The notes below the pieces were generated by a model that did no database searches, was not told the origin of the DNA, and saw only the letters and a list, made by a program, of their open reading frames with translations. Positions 1 through 8,821 of a stretch of DNA of 64,000 nucleotides are shown piece after piece. Each line of letters begins with the position of its first letter. Position 1 is the stretch's first letter. Position numbers and translations under genes: made by a program. The stretch covers positions 1,986,001 through 2,050,000 of the forward strand of contig NZ_CP056775.1 of the NCBI RefSeq assembly GCF_016894445.1. Reading direction: 5' to 3'. The DNA comes from Dyadobacter sandarakinus. GTDB taxonomy: Bacteria > Bacteroidota > Bacteroidia > Cytophagales > Spirosomataceae.

Positions 1-958
1 GCGCAAAGATGGGCATGATCAGAAATGCTACCCAGGGATGAAGCGTATACTCGATCTTTTGGAGTGGTGTTTGGGCATCCAGGCTCAGGCTTTTTATCTT
101 CTCAATAATGTGGTGCTGATCAGCTGTCATCAAAGGTCCGTGCAGCGGGATTGCAACTTCAAACTGGCGAGATTGTGACCGAATTTCACTAATGTATTCT
201 TGTTCGTCAATCCTTGTCCTGGCCGGGATAGTGAACGCAACTAGTACACCTGCGATGGTAGCGTGAACGCCCGAAAACAGAAAGCAAGCCCAAACGGCAA
301 TGCCAATCAGCAGATAATACAGCGTTGACCGGATCCCAAGGAGGTTGCCGCTCAGCAGGACTGCCAGAAAGCCAAAGCCGAAAAGCAGGTAAGTAAAGTC
401 TATATGTGCAGTATAAAAAAATGCAATTACCAGCACGGCGCCAAGGTCATCAGCTACGGCAAGAGCGGATAGAAAAACTTTAAGCGAAGTTGGCATATTC
501 TTGCCAGACAAAGATAATAAGCCAAGTGCGAAGGCAATGTCCGTGGCCATTGGTATTCCCCAGCCGTGAGCAGATAAAAGGTTCAGATTAAACAATAAAT
601 AAATTCCAGCGGGAACGAGCATCCCACCAATTGCTGCGACCATTGGCAGTGCTGCTTTCTTGATGCTGGACAATTCTCCGGCCATGAATTCCCGCTTTAA
701 TTCAAGTCCGATCACGAAAAAGAAAATGGCCATCAGTCCGTCGTTGATCCAGATGTGCAGTGGCTGGTTGAATATATTGCCGGCAAAGCCTACTTCAAGA
801 CTGGTTTCCCAGGTATGGTGATAGCTCTCTCCAAATGGGAAATTGACCCAGATCAATGCCGCGACAACGCAGAGAAAGAGGACAATTCCGCTGGTGTATT
901 CTTGGTGAATAAATTTGCTGACGGGTTCTATTACCCTTTCGATGGGGGTTTTTGCCAT
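1..958 (-). CDS. nhaA: Na+/H+ antiporter NhaA (C-terminus outside window)
   Basis: Reading the minus strand from the ATG at 956-958 gives an open frame to the window edge that begins MAKTPIERVIEPVSKF and is dense in hydrophobic helices. The hallmark NhaA segment with two adjacent aspartates is present (SALAVADDLGAVLVIA), corresponding to the Asp163/Asp164 sodium and proton site of the E. coli protein. An earlier GLELKREFMAGEL segment is also typical of the family. NhaA is an inner-membrane exchanger that expels Na+ in return for protons. About 319 codons are inside the window, so the last part of the protein is missing. It is followed on the same strand by other pH and ion genes, which suggests a shared stress role by inference only. 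Confidence 0.95.
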   Translation of the reverse strand, partial: MAKTPIERVIEPVSKFIHQEYTSGIVLFLCVVAALIWVNFPFGESYHHTWETSLEVGFAGNIFNQPLHIWINDGLMAIFFFVIGLELKREFMAGELSSIKKAALPMVAAIGGMLVPAGIYLLFNLNLLSAHGWGIPMATDIAFALGLLSLSGKNMPTSLKVFLSALAVADDLGAVLVIAFFYTAHIDFTYLLFGFGFLAVLLSGNLLGIRSTLYYLLIGIAVWACFLFSGVHATIAGVLVAFTIPARTRIDEQEYISEIRSQSRQFEVAIPLHGPLMTADQHHIIEKIKSLSLDAQTPLQKIEYTLHPWVAFLIMPIFA

Positions 959-1086
959 GGTTGTAGAAGTGGTGCTTTCCGGACAAATATAGGTTTGAAT
1001 TCGTAAGCAGCCCGACAAAACAATACTGAATGCAATGTTTTGAACCTATCAAGGTAGTGCTCGAACGTCGAATTGTAATGCTTGCC

Positions 1087-1623
1087 TTAGTCTAACACCT
1101 GGTAAGTCGCGTCTTCAATGATATTTACTTCAATCACGTCGCTGGCATTGTACAGGAGCCTGCGGCAATCATAACTTAAATGTTTCACAACTGTCTAAAA
1201 TTGTTCCAACTGTGACCGGAAGATGATCACAGCCAGTCCGTTTACAAAACCGTACATTACCGGGTGTGGCACCAGCCTGATAAATTTACTAAACTTAAAG
1301 ATGCCAACAACGATTTGAATGACACCAGCCAATGCGGTAGCTGCAAACACATATTCAATCCCATGCGACTGCATCAGTGCAATAGGTACAATGACTGTCG
1401 GGCCTGCTCGACCCGAAATCAGACCGGGCCTGCCTCCCAGCACGGACGTTACCAATTCGATGATAAAGGCAGCATATAAACCGGCCAGTAGTGGAAACAT
1501 TGCCAGGATGGCAAATGACGGCGATTCAGGCATCATCGTCATTGCGACGGTCAGACCGGCTAGGACCTCTTTTTTATAATTGATCTTTTGTTTAAAGTCA
1601 AATATGTTAAAGTAGTTTATCAT
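1087..1623 (-). pseudogene. SulP-family anion permease, internal deletion
   Basis: The first 142 codons (1198-1623) are a clear SulP/SLC26 amino terminus: a hydrophilic lead, then the family segment AMTMMPESPSFAILAMFPLL, and GRAGPTVIVPIALMQS. The frame stops at a TAG (1195-1197). Directly after it, in the same frame, 35 more codons run to a TAA at 1087-1089 and read TVVKHLSYDCRRLLYNASDV then IEVNIIEDATYQVLD. These resemble the extreme end of the STAS domain that closes SulP proteins. A normal SulP is about 500-550 residues, so roughly a kilobase has been removed and the two ends joined with a stop at the scar. SulP proteins carry sulfate or bicarbonate across the inner membrane. The remnant cannot be functional. 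Confidence 0.82.
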
Positions 1624-1755
1624 GAACCTTCAAAATAAAAAAGACTTCCTCTCGAACTGAGAATGATCATCATGATCAAAAAAATACATCGACTGGACTG
1701 TTTCATCATGGTTCCATCATCTTGTTTCTATTAGAGCGCTGGTAAAAGTTGATGC

Positions 1756-2451
1756 TTAGGAAGCTGGTCGTCCATGATAGTCTAAAAAGGAACCATCACT
1801 CAAGATATTCACTCTGCCTTGCGGATCATAGCACTGTAATTGTCCAAATTCCTTCTTTGCCATATTAATGTTAATGACTAATACTGTCCAGTTAATCGTA
1901 TTAATTAACTTTATTGGAATCAGAACCTTTTGTGACCGAAACAATCCCCCAATTTCAATGATTAAATAGTCTATTTTCCAGTACTTTGTATCTAATATAT
2001 AATCGATTACCCTACCTAGGTAGCTATCAGTTCCATAAATTTTGCAGCTAAGTAAAACTTCTAAGCTTCTTAAGTTGATGTTGCTAATGCCTCTATTAGC
2101 TTCTTTATCCAATAACACGCCATGTTTAATCGGGAGAAACCAGTAATTTCGAAAGTGATCCGATATAATTTCCTGTTGATTTGATTCTGCTTTATTTGTA
2201 TCTATGACAGGACTGTCTTTTATTTGATTTCGACTAAGACTTGTTTCAAATGTTTTATTTCGACACTCGATACCCAAAACCGAGTGTGCAGCAATCATAA
2301 CTTTTCTTTGGTCTAACAGTGTTCCGGTATCGACAATCCAATAGCAAATATGCCATGTTGCGCCATCAACGTATACATCGCAAATTTTACCAATTTCGCC
2401 ATCAATTGCGCCAAGTCCGTAATGGGTCAGGCTTTTAAAGCTTCTTTCCAC
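1756..2451 (-). CDS. Protein with two PRC-barrel domains
   Basis: This 231-residue protein has two PRC-barrel-like units. The first (about residues 5-65) reads YGLGAIDGEIGKICDVYVDG followed by WHICYWIVDTGTLL and RKVMIAAHSVL, the usual pattern of these small beta-barrels. The second (about residues 127-190) repeats it as YLGRVIDYILDTKYWKIDYL, then GGLFRSQKVLIPI. The codon before the start is a TAA stop, so translation must begin at the GTG at 2449-2451, because the next methionine is near residue 52. PRC-barrels in free-standing bacterial proteins are often linked to stress or to surface and RNA-processing roles, but no function can be assigned here. No membrane segment or signal peptide is visible. 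Confidence 0.8.
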   Translation of the reverse strand: MERSFKSLTHYGLGAIDGEIGKICDVYVDGATWHICYWIVDTGTLLDQRKVMIAAHSVLGIECRNKTFETSLSRNQIKDSPVIDTNKAESNQQEIISDHFRNYWFLPIKHGVLLDKEANRGISNINLRSLEVLLSCKIYGTDSYLGRVIDYILDTKYWKIDYLIIEIGGLFRSQKVLIPIKLINTINWTVLVININMAKKEFGQLQCYDPQGRVNILSDGSFLDYHGRPAS

Positions 2452-2471
2452 TTAGATAATCTTGCTTTACG

Positions 2472-2921
2472 CTACCTTGTTGTCATGACAACTTGACCTT
2501 CAGGATATGAGATATCAGCCTCTTTTTCGGCAGTAATAAAGAAGTTTTTGGGCTCGAAGATAGTAACTGTTTGCAAGTCACTCTTCAGCTTCTTTGAGAA
2601 TAGACCCCGACTACTATTCAACCGTCCCATGTTACGAATGCCATTGTCCTTTGTGTCTGCCCAGACAACATATACATTCCTGGCCTCTACTAACCTGTCT
2701 GGTGGTGATAGATGACGAACATCAAGGTTTACAGCATAATTTTTATTTTTATCTTTCTTAACCTTGACATAACCCTGGGCGGCAGGAACAATAGCAGACT
2801 TTGAAAATGTCAGCTTTCTTGAACAAGCTGTTACTATACAGAGTGTGATTATAAGGCATGTGAGGCTTCTGGACACATGTAAATACTGTTCAGGCTTCAT
2901 AAGTAGTATGGGTTGATTCAT
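2472..2921 (-). CDS. Small predicted lipoprotein of unknown function
   Basis: The 149-residue product has a hydrophobic leader ending in CIVTACSRK, a good lipobox with the acylated cysteine around residue 33. A second ATG eight codons in (2895-2897) would shorten the leader to a more usual length and may be the true start. The mature part is basic and mostly beta-like, with the segments YVVWADTKDNGIRNMG and FFITAEKEADISYPEGQVV. I do not recognise the family. It sits just downstream of the CPA2 antiporter and just upstream of the PRC-barrel gene (20 bp gap), in line with a stress-response operon, but this is only context. Confidence 0.7.
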   Translation of the reverse strand: MNQPILLMKPEQYLHVSRSLTCLIITLCIVTACSRKLTFSKSAIVPAAQGYVKVKKDKNKNYAVNLDVRHLSPPDRLVEARNVYVVWADTKDNGIRNMGRLNSSRGLFSKKLKSDLQTVTIFEPKNFFITAEKEADISYPEGQVVMTTR

Positions 2922-3162
2922 ACATGCTTGTTTATAATCATGCCAGAGAGATCAAACCTAAGGGATTGGTAATGCAATCTTTTCTTATCAACTGAATCGG
3001 TTTGGAAGCTATATCTAATCTATTTCACTTATTGGAAGACTTCAGAAAGTAAGCGTACGGAAATAGAACTACCTATCTAGACATCAATCCAATATGCAAT
3101 TTCAAGCACCATGCTTTTGCCTGAGGCAACACGCTATAAGAGCATAGTCAATGGTCTTCAAC

Positions 3163-5331
3163 TTAGTGTCCTGGTTTCAGGATATTACGAATTAACTTAT
3201 CTCCGGTTTTACCAATTTGAGTAAACCCTTTTTGAAGCATTTCCCCAGTTCGCTCAGTCTGACCTGTTTGTAAAAAGTCGGATTGAAGATCCGGATACAT
3301 CAACAAATAATTGTATTCACTGAAGTATTTAGCAAGGTGGCGGGGCACATCTGCCAAAGCATTGTGATAACTTACATTGCCAGCCCGGGCGCAAATCACT
3401 ACAAACAAGTCCTCCTTCCGAACATCCCGCGATAGGATCAGGAAGTCATTCCAGTTGTCAAATTGTGTAAACTGTGCCCCCGGCCCTTTGTTCGCCTGAT
3501 TATATGTCTGGATGGAAACGAGGGAATCTTCGGTACCGTAATAGTGGACGTCGCAATTAAGCTGTTTCCCAATCGTTGAAATCCGCTCGATTAATGTAGG
3601 AAAAGAGGCTTCCAGTTCCACCCGGTCAGAACAGACCACTGTGATATTGCCAATGGTGTTCAAAGGTTGCATACCATGGATCAGGTACACAACCTGCTGG
3701 CACCTGGCAAGCAGTTCCTGGGATTTTAAGCCAGTGGCCGAGTCAGAACCCTCCTTTTCTCTTTGCTGCCCAATAATTACTTCATGAATCCTTTTTTCTT
3801 CCAAGGTATGCTGAATACCTGAAAGATAGCTGACGTCATAGCGGATCAGTGGCGACACGATCACATCTGTGGCAGCCGCAGTGCTTACCATTTTATCCTG
3901 GTACTGTCTGAGCCTGCGTTCTTCCGACTCCCGGTCGGCGGTTTCCGAACTGATCACCGAGAGCACAAAAATGTTCTGTTCCTGTTTTCTGGGCTGCATC
4001 AAAAGTGCAAGCTCAATCATTGAATCTATCGTATCTTCTTTCGATGCCGCAATCAGGATATTCCGCATATCCTCACCCATCGCTTTGTTTGCACCTTCAT
4101 TCGCTTTGCGGGCTATTCTAACCGCGGCCCGGCTGGTTTCTATGGAGGCAATGGTACATGTGATAAGGATCATGATTAGACAACCATTTAAAACATCTTC
4201 ATTCAGTAAACGAATGGGTTCGCCCAGTTCATTTTGCCCGATGATGATATTGTAGCCTACCAACACCGTTGCCAGTGTGGCAGCTGCACGCGCTGCACTG
4301 AGTCCGAATATCAACGTGCGCTCGTCCCCGTTCATCTTAAACGACTTCTGCGTCAGTAATGCGGCCAGCCATTTTGAGCCTAGGGCCGCAAGAGTCATCA
4401 CACCAGCAACTTTCAAGGATTCTGTGCTTTTGAAAAGTACCTGAATATCGACCAGCATGCCCACCCCAATCAGAAAAAAAGGAATGAAAAGCGCGTTACC
4501 GACAAAATCAATCCGGTTCATCAAAGGAGAATGATGGGGAATCAGCCTGTTGAGCGCCAGTCCGGAAAGAAATGCACCAATAATGGGTTCAATGCCCGCA
4601 AGCTCCGCGAGAAATGAGCCGAGAAACACCATTGCGAGCACAAACGTATATTGTGCAACATTATCGTCGAAATGCTTGAAAAACCAGCGGGCTATGATCG
4701 GGAACACAAACCAGACGATAAGCGCAAATACAATAACGGACACGATAAGCTGAATCCAAAATGCCTGGTTGATTTCACCCTGGCTCATTTTTGCGATCAC
4801 TGCAAGGACAAGCAGGGAAAGGATGTCGGTAATGATCGTCCCGCCGACAGCGATAATGGCTGCTTTGGTCTTATGCACATGAAAACGGGCGGCGACAGGA
4901 TAAGAAATGAGCGTATGCGAAGCCAGCATACTGGCAAACAGGATACTCGACATCCAGCTGAAACCAAGCAGGAAGCGCGCTGCCGGAGCTGCGATCAGCA
5001 TGGGCACCGCAAAAGTGAAAACCCCGAATATTAGGCTTTTGGAACTGTTTTTTCGAAACTCTTTCATGTCAATTTCCAGCGCGGCCAGAAACATAATGTA
5101 AATGAGGCCAACCGTTCCAAAAAGCACAATGCTGCTGTCACGCCGGAGCAGGTTGGCACCATGCTCACCAACAGCTACCCCGGCAAGGATCAGGCCTATC
5201 ACGTAGGGCACCTTGATCCGGTTGAGCAACAACGGGACAAAAAGAATGATAAAAAGTACCAATGAAAATATGAGTACCGGATTGCTAAGCGGTAGCTCAA
5301 ACATGTTTTCAGCGTTGAGTAATATAGCCAT
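3163..5331 (-). CDS. CPA2-family cation:proton antiporter with universal-stress-like C-terminus
   Basis: The product has 722 residues. About residues 1-410 are a CPA2 (KefB/NhaS3-type) exchanger with around 12 membrane segments; typical stretches are RIKVPYVIGLILAGVAVGEH, FLAALEIDMKEF and GGTIITDILSLLVLAV, the last carrying the helix-6 aspartate used for ion binding. The remaining 310 residues are soluble and contain two weakly conserved alpha/beta parts (for example NILIAASKEDTIDSMIELAL and GNITVVCSDRVELE) that look like universal stress protein folds. Such proteins exchange Na+ or K+ for protons in the inner membrane. The upstream gene on the same strand ends five bases before this start, so the two are almost surely co-transcribed. 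Confidence 0.92.
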   Translation of the reverse strand: MAILLNAENMFELPLSNPVLIFSLVLFIILFVPLLLNRIKVPYVIGLILAGVAVGEHGANLLRRDSSIVLFGTVGLIYIMFLAALEIDMKEFRKNSSKSLIFGVFTFAVPMLIAAPAARFLLGFSWMSSILFASMLASHTLISYPVAARFHVHKTKAAIIAVGGTIITDILSLLVLAVIAKMSQGEINQAFWIQLIVSVIVFALIVWFVFPIIARWFFKHFDDNVAQYTFVLAMVFLGSFLAELAGIEPIIGAFLSGLALNRLIPHHSPLMNRIDFVGNALFIPFFLIGVGMLVDIQVLFKSTESLKVAGVMTLAALGSKWLAALLTQKSFKMNGDERTLIFGLSAARAAATLATVLVGYNIIIGQNELGEPIRLLNEDVLNGCLIMILITCTIASIETSRAAVRIARKANEGANKAMGEDMRNILIAASKEDTIDSMIELALLMQPRKQEQNIFVLSVISSETADRESEERRLRQYQDKMVSTAAATDVIVSPLIRYDVSYLSGIQHTLEEKRIHEVIIGQQREKEGSDSATGLKSQELLARCQQVVYLIHGMQPLNTIGNITVVCSDRVELEASFPTLIERISTIGKQLNCDVHYYGTEDSLVSIQTYNQANKGPGAQFTQFDNWNDFLILSRDVRKEDLFVVICARAGNVSYHNALADVPRHLAKYFSEYNYLLMYPDLQSDFLQTGQTERTGEMLQKGFTQIGKTGDKLIRNILKPGH

Positions 5332-5336
5332 GAGGT

Positions 5337-6161
5337 CTATTTTTTGACGGAAGGATTTACCGGAGCCTGCCTGTCGAGAACCGTGACAGATTTTTTACCG
5401 GTGTCATAAAATGCACTTTTTAAAACGATCCTGCCACTGTCTGCCAGCATCTTTATTTCCGGGCTGTACTGCACAATCTTTTCAAGTGTGAGCCGGGATT
5501 GGCTCTGCGCTATGTTATTGATAAAATCCTTGTTGGCAGAAGAACGGTCTGCAAACTCGGGAGCCGACTTGGTAGCCAGGGACAATTCGTTTACGATACT
5601 TCCAAAATTGGGCGTCTGCACATTGTCAACCGCCGCACCGATGATACGGCTGTTGCTGCTGGATAGAATGAGGATAACCTTCGTACCACTGTATTTGACC
5701 GCATACTCCATTACGGCGATCTGTTTAGGATCAATCAGGCAGGCAGGACTGGATAACTCTACAAACATCGAGCGCCGCAAATCAAAGATTTTTTCAACTG
5801 ACTGATTGAGATCTATATCAGTTACGACCAGCACCGGCCTTATCCTGGCCAGGCTGTCGGGTACCATTTTATCGGAACTATATACAAAAGAGGAGTCTTT
5901 TAAAAACCTGCGATGACCATCCATTAAAGCCTTGAACACATGCTTTGGTGAATGCTGGTACACCGAATCCAAAACCATGGTAAAGGTAAAATGGGCAGAG
6001 TCAGTCGGGACCGTGCTGATGATAGTGCTGTTGACTGAATCCGCCGAAGTGCTGTCAGAAGCATTCACTGTCTCATTCTTGCCGGAATTACAGTCTGTCA
6101 GCCCCAGCGCTGTAATTGATAGCACAGTCGCACATAGAAGATACTTCACAAATTTAAACAT
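5337..6161 (-). CDS. Beta-carbonic-anhydrase-like lipoprotein lacking the zinc ligands
   Basis: From the ATG at 6159-6161 the 274-residue product has a lipoprotein leader ending in GLTDCNSG. The mature part follows the beta-carbonic anhydrase plan: an LMDGHRRFL segment matching the usual L..GN.RF, then VVTDIDLNQSVEKIFDLR in place of the CxDxR region, then MEYAVKYSGTKVILILSSSN in place of the segment that ends in HxxC. All zinc ligands are replaced: the first Cys position is Asp115, the His position is Ser168 and the second Cys position is Ser171; the Arg of CxDxR is Asn119, although Asp117 is kept. A zinc hydratase mechanism is therefore not possible by this site. The downstream antiporter starts five bases later, so it may bind or regulate that transporter (inference). 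A longer frame starts at 6203, but without the lipoprotein geometry. Confidence 0.72.
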   Translation of the reverse strand: MFKFVKYLLCATVLSITALGLTDCNSGKNETVNASDSTSADSVNSTIISTVPTDSAHFTFTMVLDSVYQHSPKHVFKALMDGHRRFLKDSSFVYSSDKMVPDSLARIRPVLVVTDIDLNQSVEKIFDLRRSMFVELSSPACLIDPKQIAVMEYAVKYSGTKVILILSSSNSRIIGAAVDNVQTPNFGSIVNELSLATKSAPEFADRSSANKDFINNIAQSQSRLTLEKIVQYSPEIKMLADSGRIVLKSAFYDTGKKSVTVLDRQAPVNPSVKK

Positions 6162-6420
6162 AGGCTTATTGCATTTTCGCGGTGAATATGGACCATAATA
6201 CATAAAAGCGTCCGGTCTGAAAACTAATTACACCAAAAACATGACAAACTCGAATTACGCGCCGTCCCCTAGCTGGATCCTGTGTGAGTGTAATATCCTG
6301 ATAAAATCCTTTCAACAGGCGAAACCATTAACTTCGTCTTTTACGGCAACTATAGCCGCGGCTGCAAACTCATCGACCTACAATCACACTCCCCATTTCC
6401 TTCATCCCCGTTGGCGCCAG

Positions 6421-7404
6421 CTATTTTTCTTTTATGACCGGAACAATCACTTCGTCTGCTTTTACGCTGAATTCGTAAACACCCGCTTTTTCATCCCATT
6501 TTCTGACAACCGGAACGATACGTGTACGGCGTGGTCCTACTTTTCCTGGTGAGTTGTGAATGTGATAAGTATAATATAATTGTTTTCCGGGCCCATCAAA
6601 AAGGTCGCCGTGCCCGGAGCCATTCTCACCAACAATCGATCGATGAATTATGGGATTACCTTTATATTTTACCCATGGCCCGTAAGGCGAATCGGCGACT
6701 GCATAGCCGACCGCATAATCGATATTTTGGAAATGATTGGCTGAGTAAAACAGGTAATATTTGTTTTTAAGTTTGACTACCGTCGGCCCTTCCATTATAG
6801 GGCTGGATTTAAAGTTCGGTGTCGCTTCCCAGGGTTCTGTCTGGTTGAAACATCTTTTTAGAGTAGCCGGATTAATCTTTCCGGTTTTCAAATCAAACTC
6901 GGCCACATGCAGATAATTTCCTTTATCAAAGCGAACATGATACAGATAGTATTTACCATCGGTATCCTTGAAAATATAAGAATCAATATTCTTTCCAGAA
7001 CCATCAATCGGCCCGACTTCTTTTTGTTGGTAAGGACCCGTTAACGATTTTGATTCGGCCAATACAGTTTGTTCGTCGGCTGTATACGTAATGTAATAAG
7101 TGTCTTTTTCCTTAAAAATTTGCGGTGCCCAAAAGCCTTTGGTCCCAAAAGTATGGTCGCCTTTGGTAAGGATCATACCTTGCGGATTTTTGGATTGTGC
7201 AGGTACCCTCCATGTTTTCAGGTCTTTTGATTCTAGAAAAGAAAATCCTTCCGGCCCGTCACCGTCACCTTTCGATCCGGTGAGGTAATACGTGTCTCCT
7301 TCAACATAAATAGTCACGTCGGCAAAGAAAATCTCACGCTGCTGTTGCGCCAGGGTAACTAATGAAGAAAGCAAAAAAATATAAAGAATAAGAATCGATT
7401 TCAT
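6421..7404 (-). CDS. Glycoside hydrolase family 43 protein
   Basis: The product is 327 residues with a signal peptide (cleavage near residue 19, LVTLAQ) and one five-bladed propeller domain. The three catalytic acids of GH43 can be placed: Asp29 in FFADVTIYV (base), Asp141 in NIDSYIFKD (pKa modulator) and Glu205 in PIMEGPTVVK (acid). GSGHGDLFDGPGKQLYYTYH near the end is also typical. GH43 enzymes cut arabinose- or xylose-containing side chains in plant polysaccharides. No lipobox is seen, so export to the periplasm is likely. The gene stands alone between the antiporter block and the two-component genes, and its exact substrate cannot be told from sequence. Confidence 0.9.
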   Translation of the reverse strand: MKSILILYIFLLSSLVTLAQQQREIFFADVTIYVEGDTYYLTGSKGDGDGPEGFSFLESKDLKTWRVPAQSKNPQGMILTKGDHTFGTKGFWAPQIFKEKDTYYITYTADEQTVLAESKSLTGPYQQKEVGPIDGSGKNIDSYIFKDTDGKYYLYHVRFDKGNYLHVAEFDLKTGKINPATLKRCFNQTEPWEATPNFKSSPIMEGPTVVKLKNKYYLFYSANHFQNIDYAVGYAVADSPYGPWVKYKGNPIIHRSIVGENGSGHGDLFDGPGKQLYYTYHIHNSPGKVGPRRTRIVPVVRKWDEKAGVYEFSVKADEVIVPVIKEK

Positions 7405-7450
7405 TCCAAAAGCTATGTTGGTAAATGCCTTAAGGTAATTGGAATTTTTA

Positions 7451-8821
7451 TCAGCTCAACGGCAATGCAGGCAGTTTTACAGACACAATAGTGCCTGCCA
7501 TATTTCCGGAATGAATGATCAGCTCACCCGAATGCAGGTCAAGTATCTTTTTTGCCAAAGTCAATCCCAGCCCGAAGCCCGACCTATTGCCCACATTTCC
7601 GGCACGCATCATGGGCATAAACACGTCTTTCGACTGGGCTTCCGGAATACCGATTCCCTGATCTGTGATTGTGATCATTACCCATGATTCGTCGCAATCC
7701 ACTTCCAGGTCAATGGGTTTTTGCCCGGAATATTTGCTGGCATTGTCCAGAATGTTTGTGAAAACGGTACGAAGCAAAGTGGTATTTCCAAGAATGCGGA
7801 TTCTGGAACTATTTTCTGTAAACCGGTCCGAAAGCTGGAAGTTGATTTCCTGATCAGGGTACTTTTCGCCGAAATAGCTTATGGTATCCAGGACAGTATC
7901 GACGATATTAATGTCCTCTTTCAATCGGTCGGATTGTAAAACCTCTACCTCGGCGAGCCGCAGCAAGGAGTTGGCAAGATCAATGGCACCTTCCAGCCTG
8001 ACCAGTGCTTTTTCAAGGCTTTGTTTTGCTTCAGGCAAGCTTTGGTCATAAGCCAAAGATGTTTCCAGGATCCCTTTTACAACCGTTAGCGGCGTGCGGA
8101 TTTCGTGCGAAGCATAGGATACAAAGTGTTCCTGGCTAACGGCCAGGCTTTGCAGCCGGCTTAAAAGTTCGTTAAAAGAATTGGCCAGATACCCCGCCTC
8201 ATCCTGCCGGTTGTCCTGACGCAGCCTGAATGTAAAATCGTTTACCGCTGCCGGGTTCATTTGCCTGATCAAACCATCGAATGGGCGCATGGCGCTTTTG
8301 GCAAACCAGAAACCGACTAGCGAAATGATGATTAGCAGGATCACATTTCCGCTCGCCAGAATAAACAGCAGGCTTTCGCTAGCTTGGCGGCCGACTACGT
8401 CAAAGGCAGTCACGACTGAGATATAACGCATCCCGCCACTTTCGAAAGACAGTGCAACGCCCTCCTTTTCGTCCTGCCAGGGCCCTGATTCATAATCGAA
8501 ATACACTTCTTTCTCTCGCGCCTCACTGAGCAGGGCCGGTGTCAATTGATAATCATTTTTGCCCGATGATTGATAGATTACCTTGTTGGTGTTATCGAGC
8601 AAAATCTCGTGCTGATCAGGAAGCGTCAGGTAATTGGAGCGGTGAAACTCCGGCCTGTTTTCCAGGTAGATTTGCCCCGCCAATGCCCTGCGTTGCAGGC
8701 GCGTATGCATCAGTGACTCACGGTAAGATTCGTAGGTTTGATAAATAAAAATGGAGAACAGCAGCAACAATGTAGCTACCAGTAATCCAAACCCAATGGT
8801 GATGCGCTGCTTGATGCTCAT
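7451..8821 (-). CDS. Sensor histidine kinase of a two-component system
   Basis: The 456-residue protein has an amino-terminal membrane helix (about 8-28), a periplasmic sensor region of some 120 residues, a second helix (about 150-173), a HAMP-like linker, and a kinase core. The H-box is SYASHEIRTPL with the phospho-accepting His239. Asparagine and glycine boxes follow (LDNASKYSG, ITDQGIGIPE, GFGLGLTLAKKI). Its start codon overlaps the stop of the response regulator gene upstream by four bases, so the pair is translationally coupled. The arrangement and sequence resemble CusS-type kinases that sense metals or envelope stress. The divergent efflux operon at 9.7-15.7 kb is the likely target. 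Confidence 0.93.
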   Translation of the reverse strand: MSIKQRITIGFGLLVATLLLLFSIFIYQTYESYRESLMHTRLQRRALAGQIYLENRPEFHRSNYLTLPDQHEILLDNTNKVIYQSSGKNDYQLTPALLSEAREKEVYFDYESGPWQDEKEGVALSFESGGMRYISVVTAFDVVGRQASESLLFILASGNVILLIIISLVGFWFAKSAMRPFDGLIRQMNPAAVNDFTFRLRQDNRQDEAGYLANSFNELLSRLQSLAVSQEHFVSYASHEIRTPLTVVKGILETSLAYDQSLPEAKQSLEKALVRLEGAIDLANSLLRLAEVEVLQSDRLKEDINIVDTVLDTISYFGEKYPDQEINFQLSDRFTENSSRIRILGNTTLLRTVFTNILDNASKYSGQKPIDLEVDCDESWVMITITDQGIGIPEAQSKDVFMPMMRAGNVGNRSGFGLGLTLAKKILDLHSGELIIHSGNMAGTIVSVKLPALPLS

